A stretch of 23,967 bases of DNA, from the NCBI GenBank assembly GCA_964588555.1, contig CAZPPT010000016.1, forward strand, positions 1 to 23,967, given 5' to 3'. The DNA is from JAGVWJ01 sp964588555. Lineage in GTDB: Archaea; Micrarchaeota; Micrarchaeia; Anstonellales; Bilamarchaeaceae. The position numbers and the translations under genes were made by a program. The number at the start of each line of letters is the position of its first letter. Position 1 is the first letter of the stretch. The notes under the pieces were generated by a model that worked only from the letters and a program-made list of their open reading frames with translations, searched no databases and was not told the DNA's origin. Positions 7,881-15,534 of this stretch are shown piece by piece.

Positions 7881-7888
7881 TATAAAAA
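7881..7888 (-). promoter_or_regulatory. TATA-like box upstream of the acidic mini-ORF
   Basis: CTTTTTATA-type element on the minus strand. It is well placed for transcription starting near 7860, just before the GGGAG site of the mini-ORF. Confidence 0.45.
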
Positions 7889-7941
7889 GCTTGGGGTTTG
7901 TTTAAATATAAGAAAAAATGTGGAATTAAAGAAGTGATGCA

Positions 7942-8685
7942 TCACTCGCTCTCAATCCGGGGCGCAAGGAAATAGGTAACTTTCGCGCCTTCGATTTCAT
8001 ATTCAAGCTTTAACGGACGATCAGTCTCAAGATTAATGGTAATCGAAGTGCTCGCACTCGCAGCCTTCATGATGTCTTCGACATATTGTAAAGGGAATGT
8101 GGATTTTGCGCCAGTTGCAGTATTAATCTCAGTAACTTCCGGACTTCCTGCCTGGAATTCGACGCGTGCATCGCTTGACTCGCCCTTTACGTCAACCACA
8201 AAGCTCGCAGGTTCGAGTACAAATTTGACGTGGGAACTAATAAGTTTGGCATCCTTAAGCGCCTCCTTCAGTGCATCTGCGGAGATCTTTACAAAGCTTC
8301 CAAATTCTATTTTTGGTTGCCTTGAGACGCTGTCGCCAATATCAAGGAGCGGCACCTTGAAGGTCCGTTTGCGCTTGTCCGTTGAAAAGTTAATGACAAT
8401 CCGCCCTTCTTCAAGCGTTACCTCCGCCTTTTCTCCGCGCTTGCCACGGCCAAGCACGGTACTTAATTGCGCAATGTCAACGCCAAGCTTCCGCTCTTCG
8501 TCGATATTGTACTCAAGAAAGGCGCTTTTAGGCATGGTGAAATTGACCATTGAAATTTGAGAGGGATCCATTGCACATAGGTGCAACCCATCCTGCTTTA
8601 CCTCAAGAATGCCCTCTTCGACAAGTGAGACGATTGAATCGATGGCAGATTTTAACGCAGGTGCTTCCTGCACAACTAGTTTCAT
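7942..8685 (-). CDS. pcn: DNA polymerase sliding clamp PCNA
   Basis: Ring-forming trimeric clamp that tethers replicative polymerase, ligase, FEN1 and other PIP-box proteins to DNA. The 247-residue product starts at the ATG at 8685 (MKLVVQEAPALKSAIDSIVS) with GGGGTG about seven bases upstream; an in-frame start at 8757 would add 24 residues not found in PCNA. Seen: LVEEGILEVKQDGLHLCAMD and PSQISMVNFTMPKSAF at about 25-65, as in PCNA domain 1; the linker region to domain 2; YFLAPRIESE at the C-terminus, the usual clamp ending. Length is typical of archaeal and eukaryotic PCNA. It is transcribed alone, divergently from the orphan gene at 8812. A single copy is seen here; whether the ring is homotrimeric cannot be told. 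Confidence 0.96.
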   Translation of the reverse strand: MKLVVQEAPALKSAIDSIVSLVEEGILEVKQDGLHLCAMDPSQISMVNFTMPKSAFLEYNIDEERKLGVDIAQLSTVLGRGKRGEKAEVTLEEGRIVINFSTDKRKRTFKVPLLDIGDSVSRQPKIEFGSFVKISADALKEALKDAKLISSHVKFVLEPASFVVDVKGESSDARVEFQAGSPEVTEINTATGAKSTFPLQYVEDIMKAASASTSITINLETDRPLKLEYEIEGAKVTYFLAPRIESE

Positions 8686-8780
8686 AGTGACACCCCAAAA
8701 TACGATATACGAATTTGGAGGATTAATCATATAATGGTTGCGCTCTTTCAGTAACATGTGTTATAAGATAGTAAAAGAAG

Positions 8781-8789
8781 TTTTAAATA
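8781..8789 (+). promoter_or_regulatory. TATA-like box of the orphan gene at 8812
   Basis: TTTTAAATA, 23-31 bases before the ATG at 8812, implying a leaderless message. It is the first gene of the accessory-looking plus-strand block. Confidence 0.5.
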
Positions 8790-8811
8790 ATGAACGAAAC
8801 AACACACGTAT

Positions 8812-9702
8812 ATGAGAAGACGTATCAGCCCAACAACGTTTGCAACGTATCGTCCGCCGCCCTATTCAGTACTTGGGTTTCGGCCTCCGCTTGAAGAAGA
8901 TGCGCAAAAAGGAAGGCGACTAACGCAGCCCCCACGCGCAAAACATGAAGTGTCGGCATCTGCACCGTACGAAAGCCTCGAACTTGCACAGGCTGAAGAT
9001 ACGGGAAGCGCAGTTCGATTAGGGGTCATTTCGCTCCCAGAAGCGATGCTTGAACTCACTACGCATGGACCGGAAATTTTTCGATTTGACCATAACGAAG
9101 GACGGCTGGTAAAAACAAATGGAGTGGCATTCTTCATACCTGAAAACGATAAAGAGAGGCTCATGCGGACGGTGCGGAGTGCATTACAACCTAAAAGTGC
9201 AATGCGCGTATTCATTATCACAAGTACGATAGATGAAACATATGTTGATAGAGTAGGCAGCACCCTTAAGTTTGAGATGACTTTTCTAGATGCCAAAAAT
9301 GCAGCGCACATCGTCCTTATTGGGGGAGAAGAAACGTATGAAGCCCTGAAAAAAATTAATGCGGGAACCCCGTTGCGCTTCGTACCGGCAGCAAGGACGC
9401 AATTACGGCATGTTTGCAGTGAAGACAAGTTCAGTAACCCTCAAGTGACGAGCCGGTTTATCGGCGGCGGATTTGTGGTCGAAATCATGACTAGATTCGT
9501 ATACGGTTCCTACCACACCACAATTTCAACCAATCCGCGCACGGCACTTCACGGAAAGGTAGTCGGGATAGCTGAGGAAAGGGCAGATGCAAGGCGGTAC
9601 CATACTAAAATAGTTGACAAGGTGAAGGGTGATGGGTTCCAATCACTTTGTAAGATAGCAGGTATAAACATGGGGCCCAGCGACGTTAGCGTACCTATTT
9701 AA
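8812..9702 (+). CDS. Unknown protein, 296 residues
   Basis: ATG at 8812, placed as expected for a leaderless start. Residues 1-65 are Pro/Arg/Ala-rich and probably disordered (RPPPYSVLGFRPPLEED). The remainder looks folded, with alternating strands and helices: VRLGVISLPEAMLELTTHG near 68-86, RVFIITSTIDETYVDRVGST near 132-151, AAHIVLIGGEETYEALKKI near 164-182 and SRFIGGGFVVEIMTRFVYG near 214-232. There is no signal peptide, membrane segment or known motif. It is followed after 24 bases by the two-helix membrane protein and then by the multi-HTH pair, all on the same strand, so a shared system is possible but unproven. No family is recognised. Confidence 0.8.
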   Translation: MRRRISPTTFATYRPPPYSVLGFRPPLEEDAQKGRRLTQPPRAKHEVSASAPYESLELAQAEDTGSAVRLGVISLPEAMLELTTHGPEIFRFDHNEGRLVKTNGVAFFIPENDKERLMRTVRSALQPKSAMRVFIITSTIDETYVDRVGSTLKFEMTFLDAKNAAHIVLIGGEETYEALKKINAGTPLRFVPAARTQLRHVCSEDKFSNPQVTSRFIGGGFVVEIMTRFVYGSYHTTISTNPRTALHGKVVGIAEERADARRYHTKIVDKVKGDGFQSLCKIAGINMGPSDVSVPI

Positions 9703-9708
9703 AGTTTA
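9696..9708 (+). promoter_or_regulatory. TATA-like box of the two-helix membrane protein gene
   Basis: TATTTAAAGTTTA overlaps the stop codon (9700-9702) of the preceding gene and ends 18 bases before the ATG at 9727. This suggests separate, leaderless transcription. Confidence 0.4.
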
Positions 9709-9726
9709 TCTTGCTAATTATTCCTG

Positions 9727-9978
9727 ATGGCAACTGGCATAGAATTGCTTCTTTCTAATATTCGCGATACGCTCATCAACATCTACCCGATCCTTTCAGT
9801 CATACTTATCATATTGGCAGGCATTGTTTTTGGCCTCTCGCAGGCGCAACCCGCAGAACAGCGCGGCAAGTGGCAGACGACTGCGATGAGCCTTCTTATT
9901 GGCGGAGTCATCATTGCAGCAATCGGCTTTTCGGCAGACAAGATATTTGAGATCGGAAAGACGCTTGGGCCAACTTAA
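9727..9978 (+). CDS. Small membrane protein with two transmembrane helices (VirB2/TrbC-like topology)
   Basis: 83 residues. A short amphipathic start (MATGIELLLSNIRDTLINI) is followed by helix 1 about 20-38 (PILSVILIILAGIVFGLSQ), a polar loop with QPAEQRGKWQ, helix 2 about 52-67 (AMSLLIGGVIIAAIGF) and a short polar tail. Size and layout resemble VirB2/TrbC pilin-like subunits and other small two-helix proteins, including holin-like ones; no cleaved leader is clear and no VirB4/VirB6 partner is in the window, so this is topology only. There is no ribosome site; a TATA-like box ends 18 bases upstream. It stands between two uncharacterised genes of the same strand. Confidence 0.75.
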   Translation: MATGIELLLSNIRDTLINIYPILSVILIILAGIVFGLSQAQPAEQRGKWQTTAMSLLIGGVIIAAIGFSADKIFEIGKTLGPT

Positions 9979-10021
9979 TTCTACAAAATTAGTTTTTTTG
10001 CCACTATTTTTAAAATGTTGT

Positions 10022-10030
10022 CCTTAAACA
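10022..10030 (+). promoter_or_regulatory. TATA-like box of the multi-HTH operon
   Basis: CCTTAAACA, 28-36 bases before the ATG at 10058. A second candidate (TTTTTAAAATG) lies near 10008-10017. The preceding gap also has a run of seven T at 9993-9999 that may end transcription of the membrane-protein gene. Confidence 0.4.
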
Positions 10031-10057
10031 TCAGTTACCACACTAACAGGCATTTTT

Positions 10058-11755
10058 ATGAGACGGGGACAACTTGGGTTGGGAGGGGCTGTTGCTACAA
10101 AAAGGGGATTTGTTACGATGCCCCCGCTCGACGAGCCAGTACGGCAAAAGTTAGGGCTGCATGATGCGCTTGCAATTTTAGATAAGCAGGCGACAAAACA
10201 ACGCACAACAATGACAGAACTGTTTAAGGGACCAGTAACATTACGAACCATGGCAAGGGCGTTTACAAGTGAAAACGATGCCGCCGGAGTAATGCATACA
10301 ATAAATCAAAGATTTAGGCCTGCCTATGGCAAAGATGCAATCCTTAGAGAATATTTGAGTGAAGGAAAGGGGCATAACAACTTTTGGGTCATCCGCTTAA
10401 ATCCCGAAATTTTTGATGTGCCATCAACCTATAAACTAGTGGTGGGTACCGACATAAGGCTAAGTGATGTACTAACACCGGCCAGAAAAGGCGCGGTGCT
10501 GGCAATTGCGGCGCACAATTTTTGCACACGTAGCCAGATAAGGGCAATGGAAAACGCCCGCGTAGTCCTCCATGTGCTAATTGATTCAAGATTTCCAAAA
10601 TACATTGAAGCGATTCAGACTAAAGTTGATAAGAAAATACCTTATCCAATTTGTCGTACTGCAAGTATGCCACTACTCTACTATGTAGATAAAACGTTTG
10701 CAAGAGCGTTTGGGATTAGGTTAAGTAGGGTACGTCCCACCTATGAAGAAGCATTCTTAGAAGAGGACAAACAAATTCTTGACGAGCTCCGTGCGGCAGG
10801 TGAGTTAAACACAAGGCAGCTCGTTGCAATTTTAGGGATCGATAGAAACAGAATAACGGGCAGGATAAGGCGGATCAAAAGCCGCTGTAAGGAACTTGGA
10901 TTTCCCCAACCAATCAAAAAAGAGCGGGCCGAATCGGGTAAAAACCGATACAAATTTAATGAAAAATTTTCAGAACATATGCCGGCAAAGAAAAAAGAGC
11001 CAAGAAAAATTGAGTCTGTATTTACGGAAACGCAAAAACAGATAATTTTGTTTATAGCAGGCCATCCGTTTTCACGTACTCGTGATATTGCAAAAGGACT
11101 CGGGATCAAGCAGGCAAGTGTTGAGCCGGTAATAAGAAGAATCAAAGCAATAATTGCGGGGCTTGAAGAAGAAACAAAAGAGGCATTTTTACTAGACCCA
11201 AAAAAACACGGGAAACGGTATGCATTCGCCAAAGCATTCTATGAGTTCTTTGGGATGGCATATGTCTTGCCCGATCCGACCGCAGTCCTTGCCCCACAAC
11301 AACAAAAAATATATCATGCGCTTGTCAAACGAGGGGATAAGAAAAACAAGGAAGTGGCGCAAGAACTCGGCATTACCGAAGGAAACCTCTCCTGTACGCG
11401 GGATCGGATAAACAGGGCATTGGTTGCAAATGGGTTTAGACCGATACCTTCGAAAAGCAATAAAAAAGACGCAATGCGCGCTGAAGGTGGCAAACCGCAA
11501 ATGGATCTGTCAAAATTTGACTCCCCGAACGCAGCATTTGATAGGATGGATAGAAGGGGGGTGCGATCACAAAAAAAGCTTCCCCTGCGTATCGGATCGC
11601 GTGAAGTTGCAAAGGCATGTGCCGCAGCACTTGAACGCGGGGCGAACATTGAGGACATAAAGCGCATTGTTGAGGGCACGGAAGAGGGGCAAAAAGCACT
11701 TGAGAAAATCAATGCACTGGAAATGGGAAGACCTGCTTTCCGGAAAAAACGGTGA
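10058..11755 (+). CDS. Multi-repeat helix-turn-helix protein A, unknown function
   Basis: 565 residues, basic. Layout: a flexible start; an N-terminal domain about 52-130 (ELFKGPVT, INQRFRP, DAILREYL, FWVIRLNPEIFDVP); four related units at about 137-220, 230-310, 318-400 and 408-465; a C-terminal helical module about 512-556 (REVAKACAAALERG, KALEKINALE). Each unit holds a helix, then an HTH-like section such as TRDIAKGLGIKQASVEPVIR or NKEVAQELGITEGNLSCTRD, then a basic helix; units 1-3 end in a wing-like Y.(F/D)…F…FG tail. The HTH look suggests DNA binding across an extended site. A paralogue of the same plan starts four bases after its stop. It could be a replication, chromatin-organising or regulatory factor; nothing enzymatic is seen. 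No known family is recognised. Confidence 0.8.
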   Translation: MRRGQLGLGGAVATKRGFVTMPPLDEPVRQKLGLHDALAILDKQATKQRTTMTELFKGPVTLRTMARAFTSENDAAGVMHTINQRFRPAYGKDAILREYLSEGKGHNNFWVIRLNPEIFDVPSTYKLVVGTDIRLSDVLTPARKGAVLAIAAHNFCTRSQIRAMENARVVLHVLIDSRFPKYIEAIQTKVDKKIPYPICRTASMPLLYYVDKTFARAFGIRLSRVRPTYEEAFLEEDKQILDELRAAGELNTRQLVAILGIDRNRITGRIRRIKSRCKELGFPQPIKKERAESGKNRYKFNEKFSEHMPAKKKEPRKIESVFTETQKQIILFIAGHPFSRTRDIAKGLGIKQASVEPVIRRIKAIIAGLEEETKEAFLLDPKKHGKRYAFAKAFYEFFGMAYVLPDPTAVLAPQQQKIYHALVKRGDKKNKEVAQELGITEGNLSCTRDRINRALVANGFRPIPSKSNKKDAMRAEGGKPQMDLSKFDSPNAAFDRMDRRGVRSQKKLPLRIGSREVAKACAAALERGANIEDIKRIVEGTEEGQKALEKINALEMGRPAFRKKR

Positions 11756-11759
11756 GCGT

Positions 11760-13658
11760 ATGCAACGGTTACAAACGAATGAGATAATACGGGCAAGCTC
11801 GGCGGCACGCCATAATCAAAGGGACGTGCTTGCAGAGCCGCCACGAAGAAAAATATCCCTTAGCGATGTTCTTCGGGAACTGCCACCGAATGCAAAAAAA
11901 GCACGGAAGGTTTTTGTAGAACTTTTCAACGGCCCGATAACAAGCAAAACAAGTTGCTTTAAAGATGACGGGGACGTTAAAACGACGATCGCATACATGA
12001 ATGCTGCATTTAGAAAAAGGCACGGCACGAATGCAATTATTAGGGATTACATTAACGGAAATAATGGGATGTGGTCGATACGGCTTGACCCCCGGATTTT
12101 CGACGTGCCGGATAAAAGGGGATTTATTGCAGGAAAAACGGTTGCCCTTGAAGATGTGTTCTCGCCGGTGCAGGTACGGATACTTCGAAAACTTGCAGAA
12201 AACAATAACTCGACAAGAGACGAGCTGATAAGAGCCGGGGAGAGGCCGATACGGGTGGATAACGCATTATGTGGAAATTCCATCAACAGGGATTTTAAAC
12301 AAAGGAGCAAAATGCTTGACAACGAAGTACCGCTTCCCATAAAAGTAACGAATACCCGCCCAAGCCGCTATTCAATTGACCCGATGTTTGCGAACGTATT
12401 TGGAATTAAATTGCAAGCAAGAAAACTCAAATTGGAGGGCCTATTTACAAAAAGGGAATGTGCGCTTATCGAACTCGTATCTACGGTTGATGGAATACGA
12501 CCAGGAGAAATATGTAGACAAATGGGAATAATAAGCCAGGTATTCAATACAATGAGAAAAAGAATAAACCGCGTATGTGAAGAAAACAATTTGCCACCTG
12601 CACTAGTAGCCAAAGGAACAAATAGAAATGCACGTGTCCACATAAGCGAGGAATTCCTTCTTGTTTTTGGCAAAGTGGGTTCAGAAAAAAAGACGCTTGA
12701 AGCCCATTTCACAAAAAAACAGCGGGAAGTTCTTGAATACATCCGAAGAAATCCATTATGCAATGCCGAAGAAATTGCAGGCGCTAATGGAAAAAACAAG
12801 CATGACACATACAGGCTGGCAAAACGGATCGGGGGCATATTTGGAAAACTTCAAGAAGATGAAAATACAGGCCTGCTTTTGGTTGCAGTGGGGACAAGAA
12901 AGACCCGCTACGCGCTGACGAGGGAAGGGTGTAAAATGTTTGGGCTAGCATACGTTGCGCCGGATCCGCTAAAATTATTCGATACGAAACTACAAAGAAA
13001 ACTATACCAACACCTGGTCAAATACCCTGACCAGAAAATTGCCCTAACGGCAAAAGCACTTAGCATGTCGGAATCCACGATAAAGCAGTTTAAATCAAGG
13101 ATGAACCAAAAATTGCGGGCAGCTGGTTTGGAAGAGCTTGGGTCAAAAAGAGGGAAGATTGACGGAGTGCTCAAAAGAAAGGCTCTTGAAGTAAGAAAGA
13201 AAAGGGGCTACTGGAGCGCAAATGCACTTGAACGTATTGGAAAAACATGGAGTAGGATTAGAAATGCAATAGAGAGAAATGGTGGCGCGAAGGAAACGAT
13301 ACAGGCGGTACGGCAGCACCTTACGGCTAAAGAAAACATGGAAATAATTAGTGAAGACATTCTGCTAATAAAAAAATGGGACCTCAGCGGCTTTGAACCA
13401 GAGGCAGAAGATGCGTTATGGGTTGATGAAGAACGGGATAGAAGAGAACGCGCCGTATGGGAGGGAACCAACAGCGTCCAGGATGAGCCGCTCAAATTCG
13501 GCCCCGAAGACGTACGAAAAGCTTGCATCGGGGCGGCGCAACGGGGGATCGAGCGGGCAAAAATAGAGAGAATTATAGACGCTGAAACGGACGCTGCGCG
13601 CGCAATAAGAAAAATTAACCAGCTTGAGGTAAAAGGAAAAACAAATTACAAAAAATAG
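11760..13658 (+). CDS. Multi-repeat helix-turn-helix protein B, paralogue of the preceding gene
   Basis: 632 residues from the ATG at 11760; its ribosome site GGTGA overlaps the stop codon of gene A, so the pair are translationally coupled. An in-frame start at 11667 would lie inside gene A and is disfavoured. It follows the plan of gene A: N-terminal domain about 51-125 (ELFNGPIT, NAAFRKRHG, NAIIRDYI, WSIRLDPRIFDVP); four repeat units at about 130-218, 225-305, 313-397 and 405-460, with tails such as RYSIDPMFANVFGIKL and RYALTREGCKMFGLAYV; an extra region 470-580 absent from A; the C-terminal module about 582-624 (EDVRKACIGAAQRG, AIRKINQLE). The junction FGLAYVAPDP matches FGMAYVLPDP of A. 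Likely DNA-binding, perhaps acting with A as partners. Function unknown. Confidence 0.8.
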   Translation: MQRLQTNEIIRASSAARHNQRDVLAEPPRRKISLSDVLRELPPNAKKARKVFVELFNGPITSKTSCFKDDGDVKTTIAYMNAAFRKRHGTNAIIRDYINGNNGMWSIRLDPRIFDVPDKRGFIAGKTVALEDVFSPVQVRILRKLAENNNSTRDELIRAGERPIRVDNALCGNSINRDFKQRSKMLDNEVPLPIKVTNTRPSRYSIDPMFANVFGIKLQARKLKLEGLFTKRECALIELVSTVDGIRPGEICRQMGIISQVFNTMRKRINRVCEENNLPPALVAKGTNRNARVHISEEFLLVFGKVGSEKKTLEAHFTKKQREVLEYIRRNPLCNAEEIAGANGKNKHDTYRLAKRIGGIFGKLQEDENTGLLLVAVGTRKTRYALTREGCKMFGLAYVAPDPLKLFDTKLQRKLYQHLVKYPDQKIALTAKALSMSESTIKQFKSRMNQKLRAAGLEELGSKRGKIDGVLKRKALEVRKKRGYWSANALERIGKTWSRIRNAIERNGGAKETIQAVRQHLTAKENMEIISEDILLIKKWDLSGFEPEAEDALWVDEERDRRERAVWEGTNSVQDEPLKFGPEDVRKACIGAAQRGIERAKIERIIDAETDAARAIRKINQLEVKGKTNYKK

Positions 13659-13757
13659 GAGAGAAGCGGGAGGCAAGACGCTTATAAACGCCTTACCTCT
13701 CCACCATAAGCTTGACCCTGGTTATACCGTGCATCTAAAACTGCAGGCATCCTCATG

Positions 13758-14726
13758 CTAGTCGCAGATACCCGTTTCCTTAACGCGGAATACCGCCTCT
13801 GATTCAGGCAGGTGCGGGCTGTCAACAAGCCGTGCAATGCGCTTTTCTTCCTTGCTCTTTCGCAAGTACACCCGATACGTTGAGGTGTGCCCAAGCACGT
13901 TTCCACCGATCGGACGTGTCGGATCCCCGAACATCATTGCAGGGTCATCCATTACCTGGTTGGTAATATAGACTGCAAGGTTGTGCCGCTCGGCAAGCTT
14001 GAGGAGGAGGTGCATGTGCTTGTTCAGTTTTTGCTGCCGGTCCCCAAGCGAGCCACGCCCTGCATAATCCGAACGGAAATGAGAGGTAAGCGAGTCCACC
14101 ACGATAAGGCGGACGTTGTTCTTCTCGATCAGTTCCGGCGCTTTCTCAACAAGGAGTATCTGGTGGTCGCTATTCTCAGCGCGTGCCACAAAGATACGCT
14201 TTAAGGCCTCGTCAAGGTTCAGGCCTGCGGCGTCTGCAAGTTGTGCAATACGGTCCGCACGAAATGTCCCTTCAGTATCGATAAACAGAACCCCAGGGGG
14301 CGTGCTGCTTCCGTTTTGCTCAGGCACTGTCTTAAGCACGTTGACGCATAACTGAAACCCGATCTGGCTTTTTCCAGAACCAAACTTACCGTAGCACTCC
14401 GTAATCGCACCTGTCTCGACACCGCCGCCCAAAAGCTCATCAAGGTTCTTTGAGTTTGTGGTTATCTTGTACATCTGCTTTCGTCGCTCAAGGAGAATGT
14501 CGGCAGTTTCAAAGCCTACCTTTAATGCGCCCTTAGCCGCCTCAATTGCCTCCTTTGCCTTTTCGAGCTTCATGTCGGCCTTTTCCACTAAATCATATGG
14601 ATTGGCAGCTGCGATGAGCTGAAAATCAGTGTAACCATTTGTCCTGAGTTTCTCTGCTGTTGCCGGACCCACGCCAGGCAGGTCCTCCAGATCCGCGTAT
14701 ACTTTCTTTTCATTTTCTTCATCCAT
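13758..14726 (-). CDS. radA: DNA repair and recombination protein RadA
   Basis: Archaeal RecA/Rad51 recombinase that forms filaments on single-stranded DNA and drives strand exchange. 322 residues from the ATG at 14726 (MDEENEKKVYADL); AGGTG seven bases upstream supports this start over the in-frame GTG at 14735. N-terminal helix-hairpin-helix domain about 12-65 (LEDLPGVGPATAEKLR); ATPase core with Walker A GKFGSGKS at 113-120 and Walker B LIVVDS at 207-212; L1/L2 region with SHFRSDYAGRGSLGDRQQKL and TNQVMDDPAMMFGDPTRP; GGNVLGHTSTYRVYLRKSK near 275-291. Intact and of usual length; the first lysine of GKFGSGKS is commonly Glu. Last gene of a three-gene operon (15362 to 13758) with two unknown small proteins; its ribosome site overlaps the stop of the gene before. 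Confidence 0.97.
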   Translation of the reverse strand: MDEENEKKVYADLEDLPGVGPATAEKLRTNGYTDFQLIAAANPYDLVEKADMKLEKAKEAIEAAKGALKVGFETADILLERRKQMYKITTNSKNLDELLGGGVETGAITECYGKFGSGKSQIGFQLCVNVLKTVPEQNGSSTPPGVLFIDTEGTFRADRIAQLADAAGLNLDEALKRIFVARAENSDHQILLVEKAPELIEKNNVRLIVVDSLTSHFRSDYAGRGSLGDRQQKLNKHMHLLLKLAERHNLAVYITNQVMDDPAMMFGDPTRPIGGNVLGHTSTYRVYLRKSKEEKRIARLVDSPHLPESEAVFRVKETGICD

Positions 14727-14735
14727 AGTCAACAC

Positions 14736-15095
14736 CTATTTATGTAATCGATATACTGCCATTGAAACAATAAGCGCAAAAAACTGGGGCGCCTTTGCTG
14801 CAAAGTCCTTAAGCATGCCGATAACGACACCGTGCGAAATGCCCACCTTAAGCATCTGCTTAAAGCGCTCCACCATTGCCATATGCTCACCATACAGCAC
14901 GCCCGCGTGTTCAAGGTTGTCAAAGATCATTGCAAGCTCAAGGGGGTTCTTTACAAGGTATGTCAGTATTTTTTTGTTTCTGCCCACTTCGTCAACGGGT
15001 TGGACCGCGTGTTGCGCATTGGCCGAAACGTACATTCGGCCAATTTGACCGCTTGTGATCGATTCCATCCGTTCGATACCTGCTACCATCTGCAT
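14736..15095 (-). CDS. Unknown small protein in the radA operon, 119 residues
   Basis: ATG at 15095 with AGGTGG five bases upstream (an in-frame GTG at 15104 lies inside that site). The stop TAG at 14736-14738 overlaps the radA ribosome site. The protein begins MQMVAGIERMESITSGQIGR and is predicted mostly helical; a hydrophobic stretch near the end (KAPQFFALIVSMAVYRLHK) could be a buried helix or weak membrane segment. There are no cysteines or catalytic motifs. Tight coupling to radA suggests work in recombination or DNA repair, but that is inference. No family recognised. Confidence 0.85.
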   Translation of the reverse strand: MQMVAGIERMESITSGQIGRMYVSANAQHAVQPVDEVGRNKKILTYLVKNPLELAMIFDNLEHAGVLYGEHMAMVERFKQMLKVGISHGVVIGMLKDFAAKAPQFFALIVSMAVYRLHK

Positions 15096-15104
15096 ATATA
15101 CCAC

Positions 15105-15362
15105 CTATTTATTCTTGTTTGGAAAAACAAGGAGCTTGAGGTTGCCGATCTTAAGCGTGTAAAACTCGTTCCCCGCCTTGCTTATGTTTTTCCACATGCC
15201 GCCCACGTTTGAGTAAACGGTCTTTCCGTCCTTATCTACTTCCACCTGCACCACCCGCATGTCCGGCCGGTTTGCACCACCTGCCGCTTGGCTTGGAGTT
15301 TTTTCCTGTCCCTGCAACTCCTCAAAGCCTTCTTCAGCAAGGTTTTCGTCTGTTGTCTTCAT
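15105..15362 (-). CDS. Unknown small protein, first gene of the radA operon (DUF736-like C-terminus)
   Basis: 85 residues; ATG at 15362 with GGGGTGG about five bases upstream. Residues 1-35 are acidic/polar and probably disordered (EEGFEELQGQEKTPSQ). The folded part, about 36-83, reads as short strands: RVVQVEVDKDGKTVYSN, then GGMWKNISKAGNEFYTLKIG, then LKLLVFPN. Weak resemblance to the small DUF736-type all-beta fold seen near conjugation and replication genes; the similarity is from memory and tentative. Its stop lies inside the short gap before the next gene, whose ribosome site follows at once. As the leader gene of an operon ending in radA it may be a DNA-transaction accessory factor. 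Confidence 0.8.
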   Translation of the reverse strand: MKTTDENLAEEGFEELQGQEKTPSQAAGGANRPDMRVVQVEVDKDGKTVYSNVGGMWKNISKAGNEFYTLKIGNLKLLVFPNKNK

Positions 15363-15376
15363 ATATCCACCCCGAC

Positions 15377-15426
15377 AAACCCCATTAGTATATACTTATA
15401 TTATAATATTATATATAATGGGATTT
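15377..15426. promoter_or_regulatory. Imperfect inverted repeat flanking the AT-rich promoter of the radA operon
   Basis: Arms 15377-15387 (AAACCCCATTA) and 15416-15426 (TAATGGGATTT) are complementary at 10 of 11 positions, with a 7-bp perfect core CCCATTA/TAATGGG. The 28 bases between are almost pure A/T and contain the TATA-like elements for leftward transcription to the ATG at 15362. The position suggests an operator for a dimeric regulator. Confidence 0.5.
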
Positions 15427-15534
15427 CCATCATGGGATTATAGTTACTATTACGAAAGTTTAAATAATTAGGTTTTTCTCCCGGTTTTTTTAATTCGCTT
15501 TTGTTTTGATTCTATAACTAATTTAAACTGTTTT

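Noticed and set aside
11667..11759. Upstream extension of the second multi-HTH gene
   Set aside because: The extra 31 residues overlap gene A in another frame, and the ribosome site GGTGA directs the ATG at 11760.
13659..13757. TATA-like CTTATAAACG at about 13679-13688 suggesting a small RNA
   Set aside because: It lies between two convergent genes with no downstream start codon or structure, so chance is as likely.
15418..15471. 17-codon frame MGFPSWDYSYYYESLNN at the right arm of the radA inverted repeat
   Set aside because: It has AT-rich upstream sequence but no ribosome site, and its start codon overlaps the inverted repeat. Too short to support without more evidence.
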